Shown piece by piece: positions 63,275 to 64,000 of a stretch of DNA of 64,000 bases (positions are counted from its first letter, which is position 1; every line of letters starts with the position of its first letter). Origin of the DNA: Taudactylus pleione (lineage: Eukaryota > Chordata > Amphibia > Anura > Myobatrachidae); the NCBI GenBank assembly GCA_031769625.1, contig JAUIMM010000702.1, positions 4,324,501 through 4,388,500 of the forward strand, read 5' to 3'. Both the position numbers and the translations under genes were made by a program. Under the pieces are notes generated by a model that was given only the letters and a program-made list of their open reading frames with translations, ran no database searches and had not been told where the DNA came from.

Positions 63275-64000
63275 TTATTTAATGTTTATTAATTACTGGT
63301 AATTCTCAGGCTAGACTAGTTCTAGTACTGCAGAGGCACGATGATATGTTCTTGCTATACATTGGTACTTCCAAAAATGTCTATTTGCTATGGACTCTTC
63401 TACTTATGCGACACTGTGATTTGGTAGTGTCAGATATACAATAATTCTGTTTATCTCAGGGTACAGTATATCTCATCTCTTCACTCTCCCTGTGTACTCC
63501 ATAAATCACACTTTATAGTCAAAATCCCCAACAGCAATACCCTCACCTTTCCCAACCAAGAATCTTGAGGTTGGTTTTTCAAACACCTGGGCTTAATGTT
63601 GGGAAAATTTGAATCTTTTGATTAGAAGATTTGCCTCCGATGTCTAATATTTAAAGATAGATTATAGATAGATAGGTAGCTCAATCATTGATAAATAGAC
63701 ACTAGTTAGATACAGATGTGTCTGCATACATCTATCCTCCATGCGCTATAAGACGTGTTACAAATAATGTGTGAGCGCCATGTGACTCGGCATTACAGAG
63801 CATCTTTCCATGCGACTTTTGCCCTTAAAATGTGTCTTTATTTGCAAAGTGATGTGAATAGGACGCAAAAGCAGCTTATACTGATTAAAATTATATTCGG
63901 CATGCCTATATTCTGTGTGTGTGACTGCTGCTGTATCTGCATGCAAAATGCAACTTTACAGTGTCACAGCCACTGACACTGTAACGTATCATTTTGCATG
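63275..64000 (+). repeat. Unit 30, 3'-truncated by window edge
   Basis: It contains the leader and the left arm of H1 (centre 63970) plus the first bases of the right arm. The leader has the unit 25/26/28 markers ('ACAATAATTC', 'GTGTACTCC', 'GAGGTTGG'). The array clearly continues beyond the window. Confidence 0.95.

Larger units (their letters stand above)
1..64000. repeat. Interior of a ~2.35-kb macrosatellite array (30 units)
   Basis: Every segment of the window can be matched to another part of it at a spacing of about 1.39, 2.34 or 3.31 kb. The 143-bp exon-like segment occurs 29 times and serves as the phase marker. Unit lengths from it are 1387 (2 units), 1393 (2), 1397 (2), about 2329-2377 (21 complete long units plus the edge-cut first one) and 3309 (1). 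Both ends of the array lie outside the window. Neighbouring units differ by only scattered substitutions and GATA-tract length, so the array is young or homogenised. No gene unrelated to the repeat is present. Assembly collapse or misordering of such an array is possible and cannot be judged from the sequence alone. Confidence 0.98.

Noticed and set aside
1..64000. CRISPR array or bacterial mobile island
   Set aside because: Repeats are kilobases long without short unique spacers; there are no cas, integrase or transposase genes, and base composition and the SINE point to a vertebrate.

Overview
The whole 64 kb window lies inside one tandem array of a long repeat (a macrosatellite). It does not look like a bacterial or phage region. 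No complete protein-coding gene, tRNA, rRNA or CRISPR array is visible. It looks like AT-rich vertebrate nuclear DNA. The clues are extensive GATA microsatellite, a SINE-like sequence with a tail of a kind I associate with frogs (conserved block 'TGTAAAGCGCTGCAGAATG...GCGCTATATAA' followed by an AATAAT-rich end), and an exon-like segment with vertebrate-style splice signals. An amphibian, probably a frog, is my best guess. This is an inference from the SINE tail, not a database match.

I count 30 repeat units, the first and last cut by the window edges, by splitting the array at the 3' end of the exon-like segment. The standard long unit is about 2.33-2.38 kb. In order it holds: (1) about 400 bp of single-copy-like sequence; (2) hairpin element H1, about 520 bp, a long imperfect palindrome; (3) a GATA-rich tract; (4) a SINE-like insertion of about 212 bp; (5) a second, diverged hairpin copy H2; (6) a short GATA stretch; (7) H3, about 85 bp matching only the right end of the hairpin; (8) another short GATA stretch; (9) about 100 bp ending in a pyrimidine tract and AG; (10) a 143-bp exon-like segment. 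Six short units (1387-1397 bp) lack the GATA/SINE middle and carry one chimeric H1/H2 hairpin. One unit (3309 bp, 48195-51503) carries an extra GATA/SINE/hairpin segment.

Region by region: positions 1-20052 are built from an 8.86-kb higher-order repeat of five units (short, short, long, short, long). It is present twice (2341-11197 and 11198-20052), and the last unit of a preceding copy occupies 1-2340. From 20053 to 27086 there are three diverged long units. From about 27 kb to the end, long units of a second subfamily follow, distinguished by loss of the GT donor after the exon-like segment. They form local near-identical groups (38.8-45.8 kb; a two-unit alternation at 56.2-64 kb).

The most interesting signal is mechanistic. 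The 1387-bp short units and the 3309-bp unit look like reciprocal deletion and duplication products, and their junctions fall at the centre of the palindrome. The array therefore appears to grow and shrink by recombination or template switching at its hairpins. The exon-like segment could be an amplified first coding exon (short frame starting MATIKEEP...), but its open frames are broken in several copies. I treat it as a probable relic or untranslated exon.
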